A stretch of DNA of 64,000 nt from Streptomyces maremycinicus (GCF_001184025.1 NZ_BBYG01000008.1:744001-808000), one strand, 5' to 3'. Counted from the stretch's first letter, positions 1 through 8,040 are shown. The notes: a model not told the origin generated them from the sequence alone. Program-made: numbers and translations.

Positions 1-882
1 CCCCGTACGGACCGTGTCCTCCTGCCGTGGAGTCGGATCGGTCCCGGTGTCGCCGGACCAGCGCTCCCGGATGCGGGGCAGCGACAGGTCGGGGGCGAGG
101 CGCGCGCCGGGGTAGAACACCGGCTCGCCGTCCTTGTTGAGGTCGTCGGGGAGGGCGACCTTGTATCCGAGGAGGTCTCCGGAGGGCGCGGCGCGCTTAC
201 GGATCAGGAGGCCGGCGGCGGCGAGCCGGTCGAAGAACTCCTCGTCACTCCTCGTACCGGACACCGCGCGCCGTACCGATTCGCGCAGCTCCTCGCGGGC
301 GGTGCGCTCGCGACCCTGGCGTTCGGCCTTGTGCCGTTCGGCACTGGTGGGCCGCTGTGCGGCGGTGCCGTCGCCGGGGGCGACCTGCCGGAGCCCGAGT
401 TCCTTCTCGATGAGACGGGCTTCGGCCTGCGCCCGTTTACCGGATCGGTGGTGGTCGGGGCGTCGGCCGTCTTCGCGCACGAGGGTGGCAACGATGTGGA
501 TGTGGTCGTCAGCGTGCCGCACGGCGGCCCAGCGGCAGCCCGCGCCGTCGCGCGGGTCGATCCCTGTGGCGGCGACGATGCGACGCGCGATGTCCGCCCA
601 CTGGTCGTCGGTCAGGATCGGGTCGTTGGGCGCAGCACGCACCGAGCAGTGCCACACGTGCTTGTCGGGGCGTTGATCCGCGGCAAGGAGATGGAGGGGC
701 TGGTCGAGCAGCTGCCCGAGATCCTTTTTGGTAGCTGTCGCATCGCGTCCGGGGTCAGGCGACATGCCGTCGAAGGAGGCGACGAGATGTGGATCGACGT
801 GTTCCTCGTGGGTTCCCTTGCCGTAGAGGTAGTACAGCAGGCCCAGGGTGTGGCTGCCCTGCTTGTGGACCTGTGGAATCAA
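1..882 (-). CDS. Mobilisation relaxase (MobP/MobA-like), 3' part outside window
   Basis: Nicks plasmid DNA at oriT and pilots the strand in conjugative mobilisation. An open frame of 294 codons runs from a TTG at 882 to the window edge with no stop. Visible motifs are an N-terminal tyrosine-rich strand (LLYYLYGKG, residues 15-23) that could hold the nicking Tyr, and a three-His metal motif (H123, H127, H129 in HADDHIHIV), typical of actinobacterial relaxases. The TTG overlaps the stop of the upstream mobC-like gene (TTGA), and GAGG lies 4 nt before it, so translation is probably coupled. A search requiring ATG or GTG would miss this gene. The C-terminal half is not visible, so an attached helicase or other domain cannot be judged. 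Confidence 0.88.
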   Translation of the reverse strand, partial: MIPQVHKQGSHTLGLLYYLYGKGTHEEHVDPHLVASFDGMSPDPGRDATATKKDLGQLLDQPLHLLAADQRPDKHVWHCSVRAAPNDPILTDDQWADIARRIVAATGIDPRDGAGCRWAAVRHADDHIHIVATLVREDGRRPDHHRSGKRAQAEARLIEKELGLRQVAPGDGTAAQRPTSAERHKAERQGRERTAREELRESVRRAVSGTRSDEEFFDRLAAAGLLIRKRAAPSGDLLGYKVALPDDLNKDGEPVFYPGARLAPDLSLPRIRERWSGDTGTDPTPRQEDTVRTG

Positions 883-1496
883 GGTGCCTCGTCTGCCTGC
901 CGGTTGGCTACCTTGTCGGCAGCCATCCTCACCGCGTCGGCCGCTCGGTGGACGTCGGCCAACACCTGGGTCAGCTGGGGAACGTCACCGCCGGAGTTGA
1001 GGATCTTGGCTGCTTGATTGAGGTTGCTGCCGGCCCAGCCGAGCTGCCGCCTCATCGCGAACAGTTCGGTGAGCACGTCGCGTTCGGTGGCGATGGCGAC
1101 GGCGGTACGGGACTGGTCACGGGCCATGGCTAGCCCGGCGTAGGCGAGGAACCCCGCCACGCTCATACCGGCGGCGTCTGCTCCGGCCTGGATGAGAGCG
1201 AGTTCGGACGGGTTGAGGCGGACGCTGTGCGCGCGACGCTGCTTCTTGTCACGAGGACGCGCTCGCCCCTTCGGCCGCCCCTTGTGGGCGGCTTTTGGCT
1301 GCGATCCGCCCTCGGTCGCAGCCTTCCCGACTGGCGCCCCCTGGTGCCAGTCGGGCCCCGCCACCCCAGGGGCGGGGACGGGTTCGGACACTGCCCCCTC
1401 GGGGGAGTGTCCGAACCTCCATCTTGCTCGCCCCGAGACTGAGTTGGAGTCGCGAGCAGGTTCCGGGGTGTTGCCGTTCCGGGTGGGGTTCGTCAT
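879..1496 (-). CDS. MobC-like relaxosome accessory protein
   Basis: Predicted 205-residue DNA-binding partner of the relaxase at oriT. The first 85 residues are basic, low-complexity and probably disordered. Residues 88-125 (RRAHSVRLNPSELALIQ onward) resemble a ribbon-helix-helix, and GSNLNQAAKILNSGG at 156-170 is the hallmark of the MobC family. The ATG at 1496 was chosen because it overlaps the upstream stop (ATGA); the frame stays open further upstream, but that part looks like out-of-frame sequence. It overlaps the relaxase start by 4 nt. Confidence is high for family and context, moderate for the exact start. Confidence 0.85.
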   Translation of the reverse strand: MTNPTRNGNTPEPARDSNSVSGRARWRFGHSPEGAVSEPVPAPGVAGPDWHQGAPVGKAATEGGSQPKAAHKGRPKGRARPRDKKQRRAHSVRLNPSELALIQAGADAAGMSVAGFLAYAGLAMARDQSRTAVAIATERDVLTELFAMRRQLGWAGSNLNQAAKILNSGGDVPQLTQVLADVHRAADAVRMAADKVANRQADEAP

Positions 1497-1729
1497 CGGA
1501 TTTCGGGCCTCATGGTTCGGGTGCGGTGCTGGATGGTCGCCGCCAGCGCGACGACGTCGGCCGGTCCCAGGAGGACGCGGACGGGTCCGTCGGGCCGGTC
1601 CTGGACGAGCCACTGGCCGGTCGGCGCGAGGACGGCGGCGTGCAGGAGCCGCCGGCGGACCAGGACGTCCGCCCAGGCGCGGGCCTCGGCGACGGTGGGC
1701 TCGGAAGAGCGAGAGGGACGCGAAATCAC
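1493..1729 (-). CDS. Small plasmid protein of unknown function
   Basis: A 78-residue protein starting with GTG at 1729, preceded by GGAGA at 6-nt spacing. Its stop overlaps the mobC-like start (ATGA), so it belongs to the same operon. The sequence (VAEARAWADVLVRRRLLHAAVLAPTG and a PVRVLLGPADVVALAA segment) looks like a small folded cytoplasmic domain with no membrane segment or metal motif. I do not recognise the family. Operon position suggests a transfer or maintenance role. A longer version from an upstream ATG is possible but lacks a good ribosome-binding site. Confidence 0.6.
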   Translation of the reverse strand: MISRPSRSSEPTVAEARAWADVLVRRRLLHAAVLAPTGQWLVQDRPDGPVRVLLGPADVVALAATIQHRTRTMRPEIR

Positions 1730-1815
1730 TACGTGTCTCCTGGAGCGGGGCGGTGGCCCGGCACGGAGCCGGGCCACCCCTTGGGGATAGGGGCGTTGAG
1801 CTGGGGTTTTGTCGT

Positions 1816-2007
1816 TCAGCCGCACTCGGGGCAGCGCCCGACGTGGCTGTTGAGCGCCCGGGCCATCCGCTGCTTCGTCGAGGCAGCCTGCTTTGCGCTG
1901 GACTTCGCCGCCGACCTGCCCTCGTGCCGCTTGGAGTGGGCGAGCATGAAGCCGATCTCCCGCTCGTACTCCGCACGGACGGTGTCGAACTGGTGGCAGG
2001 TCTTCAT
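1816..2007 (-). CDS. Small protein with C-terminal CPECG, unknown
   Basis: A 63-residue basic protein that starts with MKTCHQFDTVRAEYEREIG and ends in CPECG. The terminal Cys pair plus Cys4 and His5 could bind a metal, but no known zinc-finger fold is evident. Its ATG overlaps the stop of the upstream Spd-like gene (ATGA), which supports it as a translated operon member. About 86 bp separate it from the next downstream start. Function unknown. Confidence 0.6.
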   Translation of the reverse strand: MKTCHQFDTVRAEYEREIGFMLAHSKRHEGRSAAKSSAKQAASTKQRMARALNSHVGRCPECG

Positions 2008-3773
2008 CGGGCGGTGCTCCTTGTCTTCGTGGTGTCGTCGCTCCGCAGTTCCTGGAGGACGAGGCTCAGCCGGTCGTTCCGGCCGCCCTTCAGGCCCTCG
2101 CGGCGGAGGATCTCCCGCAGCTGGACCCGGGTGACGGACTCGTTGCCGTCCCGTTCGAGCAGGGCGGGGACGTGGGGGCGGACCTGCTGGACGAGCTGGT
2201 CCACCGACTGCTCCAGCTCGCGTGGCGGGCGCTGTGTCTGCGGGGTGCGGGACCGGCCGCGCTTCCCCTTGTTCTTCGTCCTGGTCTTCGTGGTCGTCCG
2301 CCGGAGGGGGGCCTTGTGTCCCCGGTCTCCGGTGGGTTCGGTCCCCGTGTCGGTGTCGGTCGGTCCCCGGTCTCCGGTGGGTTCGGTCCCCGTGTCGGTG
2401 TCGGTCGGTCCCCGGTCTCCGGTGGGTTCGGTCCCCGTGTCGGTGTCGGTCGGTCCCCGGTCTCCGGTGGGTTCGGTCCCCGTGTCGGTGTCGGTCGGTC
2501 CCCGGTCTCCGGTGGGTTCGGTCCCCGTGTCGGTGTCGGTCGGTCCCCGGTCTCCGGTGGGTTCGGTCCCCGACTCGGCGGCGTTCGGTCCCCGACGCGA
2601 CTCAGGGCCCCGAGCAGGAACTTCTCGCGTCAGGCGCTCGGTCCTCACGCCTCGGGCGTCCCCCTCCGAGGCTTCAGGATTGGCGGGACCGGTCCCCGGG
2701 ACCGCGCCTGCTTCTGGCGCCTCGGTCCCCACCCCGGTCCCCGCGTTCTCGCCTTCGGTCCCCGCGCCTGCTGCCGTCGCCTTAGAGTCCGCAATCTCGG
2801 GGACCGGTCCCCTCGGTCCCCGGTCCCCGTCCGACTCGTCGGGACCGGCTACGGGGACCGGCGCCTTCGAGACCGACTGCGAGGGGACCGTGGCTGCCGT
2901 TGGGGTGCTGTGCACCGGGGACCAGGGCGAGGGCAGCGGGACTGTAGCGAGCGCGAGTGCGTGCCGGCGGGCGGCGAGCTGATCGAGTAGCTGCGCACGC
3001 TGGAGGGGGTCGGTGCCGACCGAAGCCCTGCCGACCGCCTTCGACAGGCGCCGCGTGAGCCGCAGGCCGCGCCAGCTCCGCTGCTGCTCGGGTGTGCGCT
3101 CGGCGAGGCGGGCGGCGAGGGCGACCGCGCGGGTGGTGGCCCGGTCCCGGGTGATCTGCGCGGCGTCACGGTCTCGCGCGGCGATGCCGAGGCGGGACAG
3201 GAGCCGCTCGCGTGCCTCCCTGCCCAGGACGGCGATCAGTCCGTGGGAGGCGGCGCCCGGGGTGCGGAGGCGCAGCTCGATCCCCATGGCGAGGTGCCAC
3301 AGCATCGCCGCCATGACCGGCCCGACGAAGGCCCGGACCGTGCCGCCGATTGGACCGCTCTCGGCGTAGGCGGGGATCACCTGCACTCCGGTGATCACCC
3401 AGACCAGGGTGCCCGGCAGACCAGGAGCACCCTGAGTGGCCAGGTTCTGGCGTGCCATCAGCGCGGTCGCGAAGAGCGCCAGCTCGGCCGCGGCGAACAT
3501 GCCGGCCCGCTCGGCGGTGCCGGCCATGTCGAGGAAGTCGGCCGCGAAGCGCCATGAGGTGTCGGCGCTGTAGGCGGTGCAGCCGAGGGCAGCAAGGGCA
3601 GCGACCTTGACCGCCGGACCGCCGAGACGTTTCTGCGGGCGTGTACCCCGGCGCCGGATCGTCCAGGCGACCAGCACCAGCACCAGCACCAGCACGAGGG
3701 CGGCGGGCACGCCGGCGGCGAGGAGGAGAGGGAGGTCCGGAGCAGCGCTGAGGGCCAGGACGGGGTGGGTCAT
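2004..3773 (-). CDS. Spd-like plasmid transfer membrane protein with tandem repeats
   Basis: A 589-residue protein. The N-terminal quarter is membranous: a long Leu/Val helix at residues 13-37, then three or four hydrophobic helices to about residue 180 (AALAALGCTAYSADTSWRFA and following), like the Spd/DUF2637-type proteins that help plasmids spread through Streptomyces mycelium. A helical region with RDRATTRAVALAARLAERTPEQQ follows, then a long acidic low-complexity stretch containing five full copies and one partial copy of GTEPTGDRGPTDTDT. The last 75 residues look like a small winged-helix-type DNA-binding domain (VTRVQLREILRREGL). Start ATG at 3773 overlaps the upstream stop. Spd assignment is by architecture and context, not a signature residue. 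Confidence 0.7.
   Translation of the reverse strand: MTHPVLALSAAPDLPLLLAAGVPAALVLVLVLVLVAWTIRRRGTRPQKRLGGPAVKVAALAALGCTAYSADTSWRFAADFLDMAGTAERAGMFAAAELALFATALMARQNLATQGAPGLPGTLVWVITGVQVIPAYAESGPIGGTVRAFVGPVMAAMLWHLAMGIELRLRTPGAASHGLIAVLGREARERLLSRLGIAARDRDAAQITRDRATTRAVALAARLAERTPEQQRSWRGLRLTRRLSKAVGRASVGTDPLQRAQLLDQLAARRHALALATVPLPSPWSPVHSTPTAATVPSQSVSKAPVPVAGPDESDGDRGPRGPVPEIADSKATAAGAGTEGENAGTGVGTEAPEAGAVPGTGPANPEASEGDARGVRTERLTREVPARGPESRRGPNAAESGTEPTGDRGPTDTDTGTEPTGDRGPTDTDTGTEPTGDRGPTDTDTGTEPTGDRGPTDTDTGTEPTGDRGPTDTDTGTEPTGDRGHKAPLRRTTTKTRTKNKGKRGRSRTPQTQRPPRELEQSVDQLVQQVRPHVPALLERDGNESVTRVQLREILRREGLKGGRNDRLSLVLQELRSDDTTKTRSTAR
2320..2573. repeat. 45-bp tandem repeat inside the Spd-like gene
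   Basis: About 5.7 head-to-tail copies of a 45-bp unit at 2320, 2365, 2410, 2455 and 2500, with a partial copy at 2545. Copies are nearly identical. Being a multiple of three, each adds 15 residues (GTEPTGDRGPTDTDT). The flanks up to about 2870 keep scattered GGTCCCC/GGGGACC units, so the array probably grew by slippage or unequal exchange from a GGTCCCC-rich segment. Confidence 0.95.
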
Positions 3774-4540
3774 GCGGCCTTTCCGAGAGAGGCGTGCGCC
3801 GGAGTCGACACTGCCGGGCGGGCTACCGGCTGCTGTGCGCCGGGTGCAGCGGGGGCGGGGCTGCCTGCTGCCGGAGTGGTCTTCTTCCGCTTCTTCTTGG
3901 GCCGCGGCACGCCGTAGGAGCGGTCGCGGTCGAAGACCTTGTTGGCCGCCTGCCGCAGCAGGTCTCGGGCGTGCTTGTGGCTGATCTGCAGGGCTGTGGC
4001 GAGCCGGTCGGGCCGCCAGCCGCGTACGTAGGCGTGGTCGATGACGACCTGCCGCTCGGCCTCGGTCAGGTGCACGTCGCGACCCTGGAAGAAGGCCGTT
4101 ACGCGCCGGTAGTCGAGACGCTGGGGCAGTCCGTCGTGCAGGGGGCGCCGCTCGGCTTCGGTGAGGCCGCCCCAGATCCCCTCCTTGAGGACGTTCTCCA
4201 GGGCGAAGTCGAGGCAGTCGCGGCGAACCGGGCACCAGCCGCACAGCTCCTTCGCCTCCGCGATGTCCTCGTGATCCCGGGGCCCGGGGAAGAAGACGGC
4301 ATCGGCGTCCTCGACGTCCATGCCATGGCAGGCGCCGCGGGTGTGCCAGCTGGTGTCTCCGATGCCGCGCAGGCCGGTGGCCGGCGCGTCGTGGGTGGTG
4401 ATGTGGCGCAAGGCGATCTCCGATGTGCTGCCGCGTCGGACGGCCGGGGCGATGCTCGGCGGGCGCGGCGTCGGGTGCCGGCTGCGCCGCGCGGGCGTGC
4501 CGCAGCCGGGGCGGGACGGTGATGTTGGGAGGCGCTGCAT
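3770..4540 (-). CDS. WhiB-like (Wbl) iron-sulfur regulator with C-terminal HTH
   Basis: A 256-residue protein. The Wbl core has four cysteines (C71, C100, C103, C109) in the family spacing for a [4Fe-4S] cluster, followed by the GIWGG turn at 121-125. A second helical region (RPDRLATALQISHKHARDLLRQA) looks like a helix-turn-helix, and a Lys-rich tail follows. Chromosomal Wbl proteins are about 80-130 residues, so this is a long plasmid-type form. Start ATG at 4540 has a weak ribosome-binding site; the first 55 residues are low complexity and a shorter product is possible. Its stop overlaps the Spd-like start. Likely senses redox state or nitric oxide to control transfer genes (inference). Confidence 0.85.
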   Translation of the reverse strand: MQRLPTSPSRPGCGTPARRSRHPTPRPPSIAPAVRRGSTSEIALRHITTHDAPATGLRGIGDTSWHTRGACHGMDVEDADAVFFPGPRDHEDIAEAKELCGWCPVRRDCLDFALENVLKEGIWGGLTEAERRPLHDGLPQRLDYRRVTAFFQGRDVHLTEAERQVVIDHAYVRGWRPDRLATALQISHKHARDLLRQAANKVFDRDRSYGVPRPKKKRKKTTPAAGSPAPAAPGAQQPVARPAVSTPAHASLGKAA

Positions 4541-4570
4541 CGGACGGGATGCACGCGCCGGATGCGCCGG

Positions 4571-5278
4571 TCAGGCCATGGCGGGCTGTTGAGCCTGCTC
4601 GTTCTGCTGGGCGGTGGCGAGGTCGAGGCGGCCGGGGTGTGGGGTGGCGCGCGGGGCAGTTCCGCGTACCCCGTCGTCGGGGCCGATCCGGCGGCGGCGA
4701 CACGGCTCGCCGGGCTGGGCCAGGCACCACTCGCAGCGAACGCTCAGGGCGTCGGGCAGCCCCTGCGCGACGGCGGCCTCGCGGGCTGCTCGGGCGGGCC
4801 GGTAGGGCGCGAGGGCTGCACGGGCGGCGGGCGGTATGCAGGAGCCGATCTCCCGCAGCCGCGCCTCCAGCTTCGGGTCGATTCCGTCGCGACCGCTGGT
4901 GATCGCGCGGGCCTGCGCGGGCTGCGCGGTGCCGGCGGCGACGGCGCGGCGCGTGCCGACCAGCTCGGCGGTCCACGCGGCCTGGTCGTCCGGGTCGACG
5001 GACGGCGTGGGATCGGTGTGCCGGGCCAGGCGGTCGCGCCGGTAGCTCTCCCAGGGACGGGCGACGTCCGCGGGCAGGATCTGGTACGGCGAGGTGCGGA
5101 TGTGCTGGCGGGCGGCGACGCGGGCGTCCCAGCCGTGCGGCGTGGCCATCGGCACGTCGCCGACCAGCTCGTGCCACTGGGCGAGCTGATCGCGGGCCTC
5201 GCCCTGGTCGGTGCGGATGGTGCGGGGGTCGAGTCGGCCGATGTAGGCCAGCAGGGCGGCGGTTTCGCGGCGGTCCAT
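4571..5278 (-). CDS. Plasmid protein with CxxC...C zinc-finger motif
   Basis: A 235-residue protein with an alpha-helical N-terminal two thirds that lacks a recognised domain. C182-C185-C193 (CEWCLAQPGEPC) matches the short zinc-finger motif common in actinomycete plasmid and phage proteins. ATG at 5278 lies two bases after the stop of the upstream HTH gene, so it is co-transcribed and probably coupled. It may be an accessory replication or transfer factor; function is not established. A 30-bp gap separates it from the WhiB-like gene. Confidence 0.65.
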   Translation of the reverse strand: MDRRETAALLAYIGRLDPRTIRTDQGEARDQLAQWHELVGDVPMATPHGWDARVAARQHIRTSPYQILPADVARPWESYRRDRLARHTDPTPSVDPDDQAAWTAELVGTRRAVAAGTAQPAQARAITSGRDGIDPKLEARLREIGSCIPPAARAALAPYRPARAAREAAVAQGLPDALSVRCEWCLAQPGEPCRRRRIGPDDGVRGTAPRATPHPGRLDLATAQQNEQAQQPAMA

Positions 5279-5280
5279 GG

Positions 5281-6168
5281 TCAGCCCTCCGTTCCGGTCG
5301 GCTCGTCGAGGGCGGCGAGAAGGGCAGCGGTGTGGGCCTCGGCCCGCGTCATGCCGCCCGGCTGAGCGGGGCCCTTGCCGGGCACGGCGTGGAGGTTCGG
5401 GCGACCCGGGGCGTGCTCTCGGGCAACCCAGGAGCGCCAGTCGGCAGCCCAGGCGTCCGCCGCTCTCGGCTTGAAGTCGGCGCGGTGGGCCCGCCACTTC
5501 GCGTCGGCTGCCTGCAGGCCCTGCTCGCCGAGGCGGTCGAGGTGTCCCTGCTGGCGGGCCCAGGTGTGGGTGGCTGGGTCGACCTGCCACCCGGCAGCCG
5601 TGATGACGGCAGCACCACCACTGCTGTACCTACGGTTCAAATCCGGTTCTCTACGGTTCTGTGTGCCGGATTCCGGTACATCGCTGTGCCGGTTTCCGGT
5701 ACGTCGACGTGCCGGTTTCCGTCGGGACCTGCCGGATTCCGGTACTGCCGGTTTCCGGACCCTCGCGGGGGATTCCGGCACCTCACGGGGGCGGATTCCG
5801 CACCGCCGCAGGGCCGAGATCCGGAGCGCTGGGGTGGCCTCGGGCCCCTCAGCCGGCGCCTGGCTGGCTTCCTCGTCCTCGGCGGTCTCTGCCACGGCCT
5901 TGGCGGCGAGGGGGAGGCGATAGACGGTGCTGCGCTGCGGGCCGGTGAGGTCGTCGAGCTCCTCCAGCTCACCGGCGTCGACCAGGCGGTCGATGGCCTC
6001 GCGCACCGTGGAGACGGAAGCGCGCGTGCGCTTGGCCAGGCTCGACAGCGAGGCCCAGGAAACGCACTGCTCGTCGGCCACCCGGTCGGCGATCGACAGC
6101 AGGACCAGACGCGCGTTCCCCCGGCTGGAGCTGTGCTCCCACACCCACTCGCGGGCCTCGCTGCTCAT
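5281..6168 (-). CDS. HTH_36-type protein, candidate replication initiator
   Basis: A 295-residue protein. Residues 1-95 form a winged helix-turn-helix (SWASLSSLAKRTRASVSTVREAIDRLVDAGELEEL) of the HTH_36 type common in actinomycete plasmid replication proteins. Residues 125-190 are repetitive (PESG, KPAVPESG) because the DNA there carries iteron-like repeats. The C-terminal third is helical and Trp/Ala-rich. ATG at 6168 overlaps the stop of a short upstream reading frame. First large gene of the operon, next to the control region, and the only repeat-bearing gene of this kind here, so it is the best Rep candidate. A role as transfer regulator is also possible. Confidence 0.6.
   Translation of the reverse strand: MSSEAREWVWEHSSSRGNARLVLLSIADRVADEQCVSWASLSSLAKRTRASVSTVREAIDRLVDAGELEELDDLTGPQRSTVYRLPLAAKAVAETAEDEEASQAPAEGPEATPALRISALRRCGIRPREVPESPARVRKPAVPESGRSRRKPARRRTGNRHSDVPESGTQNRREPDLNRRYSSGGAAVITAAGWQVDPATHTWARQQGHLDRLGEQGLQAADAKWRAHRADFKPRAADAWAADWRSWVAREHAPGRPNLHAVPGKGPAQPGGMTRAEAHTAALLAALDEPTGTEG
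5664..5804. repeat. Iteron-like direct repeats inside the HTH gene (candidate origin)
   Basis: Seven related copies of TGCCGG(A/T)TTCCGGTAC at 5664, 5687, 5710, 5730, 5746, about 5766 and about 5789, with start spacings of 23, 23, 20, 16, 20 and 23. Two copies (5664, 5730) are identical over 16 bp; 5687 differs at one base; the last two are degenerate. Each core (CCGGATTCCGG) is a near-palindrome, as expected for a dimeric initiator site. Spacing near two helical turns favours iterons over a coding repeat. Confidence 0.7.
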
Positions 6169-6311
6169 CGGCCGCTCCCGATGAGCAGGCGGGGCCGGCG
6201 GCCCGCCGGGGCCGGGACGGTGTGTTCCGGCTCGGAGTGCTGAGGCGCCGAGGCGGAGGTGGCTGCCGCGCAGGCCAGGCGGAAGGGCCTTTTGCGCAGG
6301 GCAGGAGGCAT
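6165..6311 (-). CDS. Short leader reading frame of the plasmid operon
   Basis: A 48-residue frame (MPPALRKRPFRLACAAATSA...) preceded by AAGGGG at 8-nt spacing, a better ribosome-binding site than several larger genes here have. Its stop overlaps the ATG of the HTH gene (ATGA), so it could drive coupled translation of the putative initiator. No domain is recognised. It may be a true small protein or only a leader peptide. Confidence 0.45.
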   Translation of the reverse strand: MPPALRKRPFRLACAAATSASAPQHSEPEHTVPAPAGRRPRLLIGSGR

Positions 6312-7050
6312 GCAAGAATCCCCTTTGCAGTGTTGCCACGCTGACGCGCCCCTTGGAAGGACTCAGCGTGGTGATGGTGGGCAACCTCCGCCCTTGCCGG
6401 GGCGGGTATGCCGCTTAGCGTTCGGCGTCCGTGAGTTCTGCTCTCGGGCGCCGTCGCTGTATTACGGGACCTTCTCGGTCCGGTCCGTGCTTGCTGGCTC
6501 CTCACGTCCGTTATCGCGGGCGGGCTGCCCGGGGACGACGAACATACGCACGGACCCGTGTCAAGATCCAGACTTGGTTCTTAAACTCTGTACTGGTTGC
6601 AGAGAGTCACCGCATAGTCTGCCGACGGAGCCATCTGCGGGACTCGGCGCGGGCCACCCTCTGGCGTCGAGCAGCACCGTTGCCGCGGTTGTCTCGAACG
6701 CCGAGAGCGTGCCCTTGTGTCCGAATTGGAGCGGGTGTCTGGTATTTCCCGCAGCGGAAAAGCGATGTGAATGAGGTGCTTCCACTGTCGCCTCCACGCT
6801 TTCCGGTCGAAGATCAAAGTCTTGTGCGCCAGACGTGACGTATGTCGCTGGGTAAATGTGGCTCGCGCCACGTCGCCCGGCATACTCCTGCCGGTAGAAA
6901 CGGACAGGCCGACCTGAAACAGGCGGTGCGCGCCACACAGAAACGTGCTGGCGAGGGAGAACTTTTCATACGCGGGATCGGCTCGTCAACTGGTGTTTAT
7001 GGCGGAGTAGGGTGGTTAAAGTGACGACGAAGTCCACCCAGGAAAGGATC
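6312..7050. promoter_or_regulatory. Divergent control region, no convincing gene
   Basis: About 740 bp between the minus-strand plasmid operon and the plus-strand XRE cassette. The A+T content is visibly higher than in the surroundings, especially at 6540-6640 and 6900-7050. Short open frames on both strands lack start signals and coding bias. It must hold the promoters of both operons and may hold part of the replication origin, since the iterons lie 500 bp away. Confidence 0.5.
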
Positions 7051-7491
7051 ATGAAAGATTCCGCCGAAGGTCAGGTGAACCCCAAGGGGCTCATGGACCG
7101 CCTAAACCGCTTGTTCGACACGGTGCACCCGCCCGATCGGGGCCCCTTCAGCAACGCTGAAGTGGCCGAACTGATGGAGAAGCGGGGGCTGGGCAAGCTG
7201 TCGGCCCAGTACCTGTGGCTCCTGCGGACGGGGCAGCGCGATAACCCGACGAAGCGTCATCTTGAAGCGCTCGCAGGGTTTTTCGGTGTGGATCCCGCCT
7301 ATTGGTTCGATGATGCTGTCGCCGAAAAGACCGTGCAGGAGCTTGAGTTGCTCGCGCTGCTTCGTGACGCGAAGATCAAGAACGTTCTTCTTCGTCTATC
7401 CGACGTATCCGCAGACGGAAAGGATGCCGTCCTGGGGATCGTCGAGAGTGTACGAAAATCCGAGGGGCTGCCGCCCTCAACTGGCGTGTAA
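7051..7491 (+). CDS. XRE-family transcriptional regulator
   Basis: A 146-residue protein with an XRE helix-turn-helix at residues 33-85 (FSNAEVAELMEKRGLGKLSAQYLWLLRTGQRDNPT), then a helical effector or dimerisation region. The ATG at 7051 was preferred because AGGA lies 7 nt upstream; GTG codons at 7012 and 7021 would add 10-13 residues. It stands 36 bp before the ImmA/IrrE-like peptidase gene. XRE plus ImmA/IrrE is a known regulatory pair in which the peptidase cleaves the repressor. Codon usage is less GC-biased than in the downstream genes, suggesting separate acquisition. Confidence 0.85.
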   Translation: MKDSAEGQVNPKGLMDRLNRLFDTVHPPDRGPFSNAEVAELMEKRGLGKLSAQYLWLLRTGQRDNPTKRHLEALAGFFGVDPAYWFDDAVAEKTVQELELLALLRDAKIKNVLLRLSDVSADGKDAVLGIVESVRKSEGLPPSTGV

Positions 7492-7527
7492 CACGGCCCT
7501 AGTTCAGTAAGTGATCAAGGAAAATTA

Positions 7528-8040
7528 ATGTGGTCTGCACGTAGGCTCCGCCGGCCTGACCTCCTGGCCGAGCTGAAGCTCCCGCACGTCACCAATATCC
7601 GCGATCTCAGCGACGAGATCTCTCGCCGCACGGGACGGACGGTGGTCCTAGAGCCCCGGGAGCAGGCGCCCTCGGTGTGCGGGGCCTGCGCCGTCACGGA
7701 GAGTGCCGTCCACGTGTTCTACGACCCCTGGACCAGCTCCCTGCACCAAGACCACATCATCGCCCACGAGTTCAGTCACCTCCTGCTAGGCCACCACGAG
7801 AACCGACCGGTGTCCGCGCTGGCCCCGGCCTTCATCACCAGCGTGGACCCGGCCATCGTGCAGATGATGCTGGGGCGCACCAAGTACGACGAGGACGAGG
7901 AGCGGGACACCGAACTCCTCGCTTCGCTGCTCCAGCGCCGGATCATCGACCGGTGGCTGCGCAGCGACGAGCCCTCCGGAGATGAAGTGCAGGACCGGGT
8001 CACACACACGCTCCTGCGCCGGCGGGAGGCCCGGTCGTGA
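7528..8040 (+). CDS. ImmA/IrrE-family metallopeptidase
   Basis: A 170-residue protein with the zinc-protease signature HEFSH at residues 80-84 (IIAHEFSHLLLGHHE), characteristic of the ImmA/IrrE (DUF955) family. In other bacteria these cleave XRE-type repressors on a stress signal. The C-terminal half is acidic and helical (DEDEERDTELLASLLQRRI), as is common here. The start ATG at 7528 is plausible although no strong ribosome-binding site is visible. It overlaps the next gene by 4 nt (GTGA). The likely target is the XRE protein encoded just upstream. Confidence 0.85.
   Translation: MWSARRLRRPDLLAELKLPHVTNIRDLSDEISRRTGRTVVLEPREQAPSVCGACAVTESAVHVFYDPWTSSLHQDHIIAHEFSHLLLGHHENRPVSALAPAFITSVDPAIVQMMLGRTKYDEDEERDTELLASLLQRRIIDRWLRSDEPSGDEVQDRVTHTLLRRREARS

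Noticed and set aside
879..1976. Long form of the MobC-like protein starting at 1976
   Set aside because: The first 160 residues are Arg/Pro-rich out-of-frame sequence over two better-supported small genes.
2325..2575. CRISPR array
   Set aside because: Units are contiguous 45-bp tandem repeats without spacers and are translated in frame; no cas genes.
1192..2982. Long plus-strand frame over the repeat array
   Set aside because: Shadow of the Spd-like gene; low-complexity Ser/Val/Pro translation with no start signal.
2004..5177. A single 1057-residue protein across the Spd-like, WhiB-like and zinc-finger genes
   Set aside because: Only the last 589 residues have protein-like composition; the rest is the antisense-free but wrong frame of two real genes on the same strand.
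5664..5804. CRISPR-like interpretation of the 16-bp repeats
   Set aside because: Spacers of 0-7 bp and variable spacing do not fit; iterons fit better.
6431..6938. Open frames on both strands in the control region
   Set aside because: No ribosome-binding sites, weak codon bias and mutual overlap; treated as non-coding.
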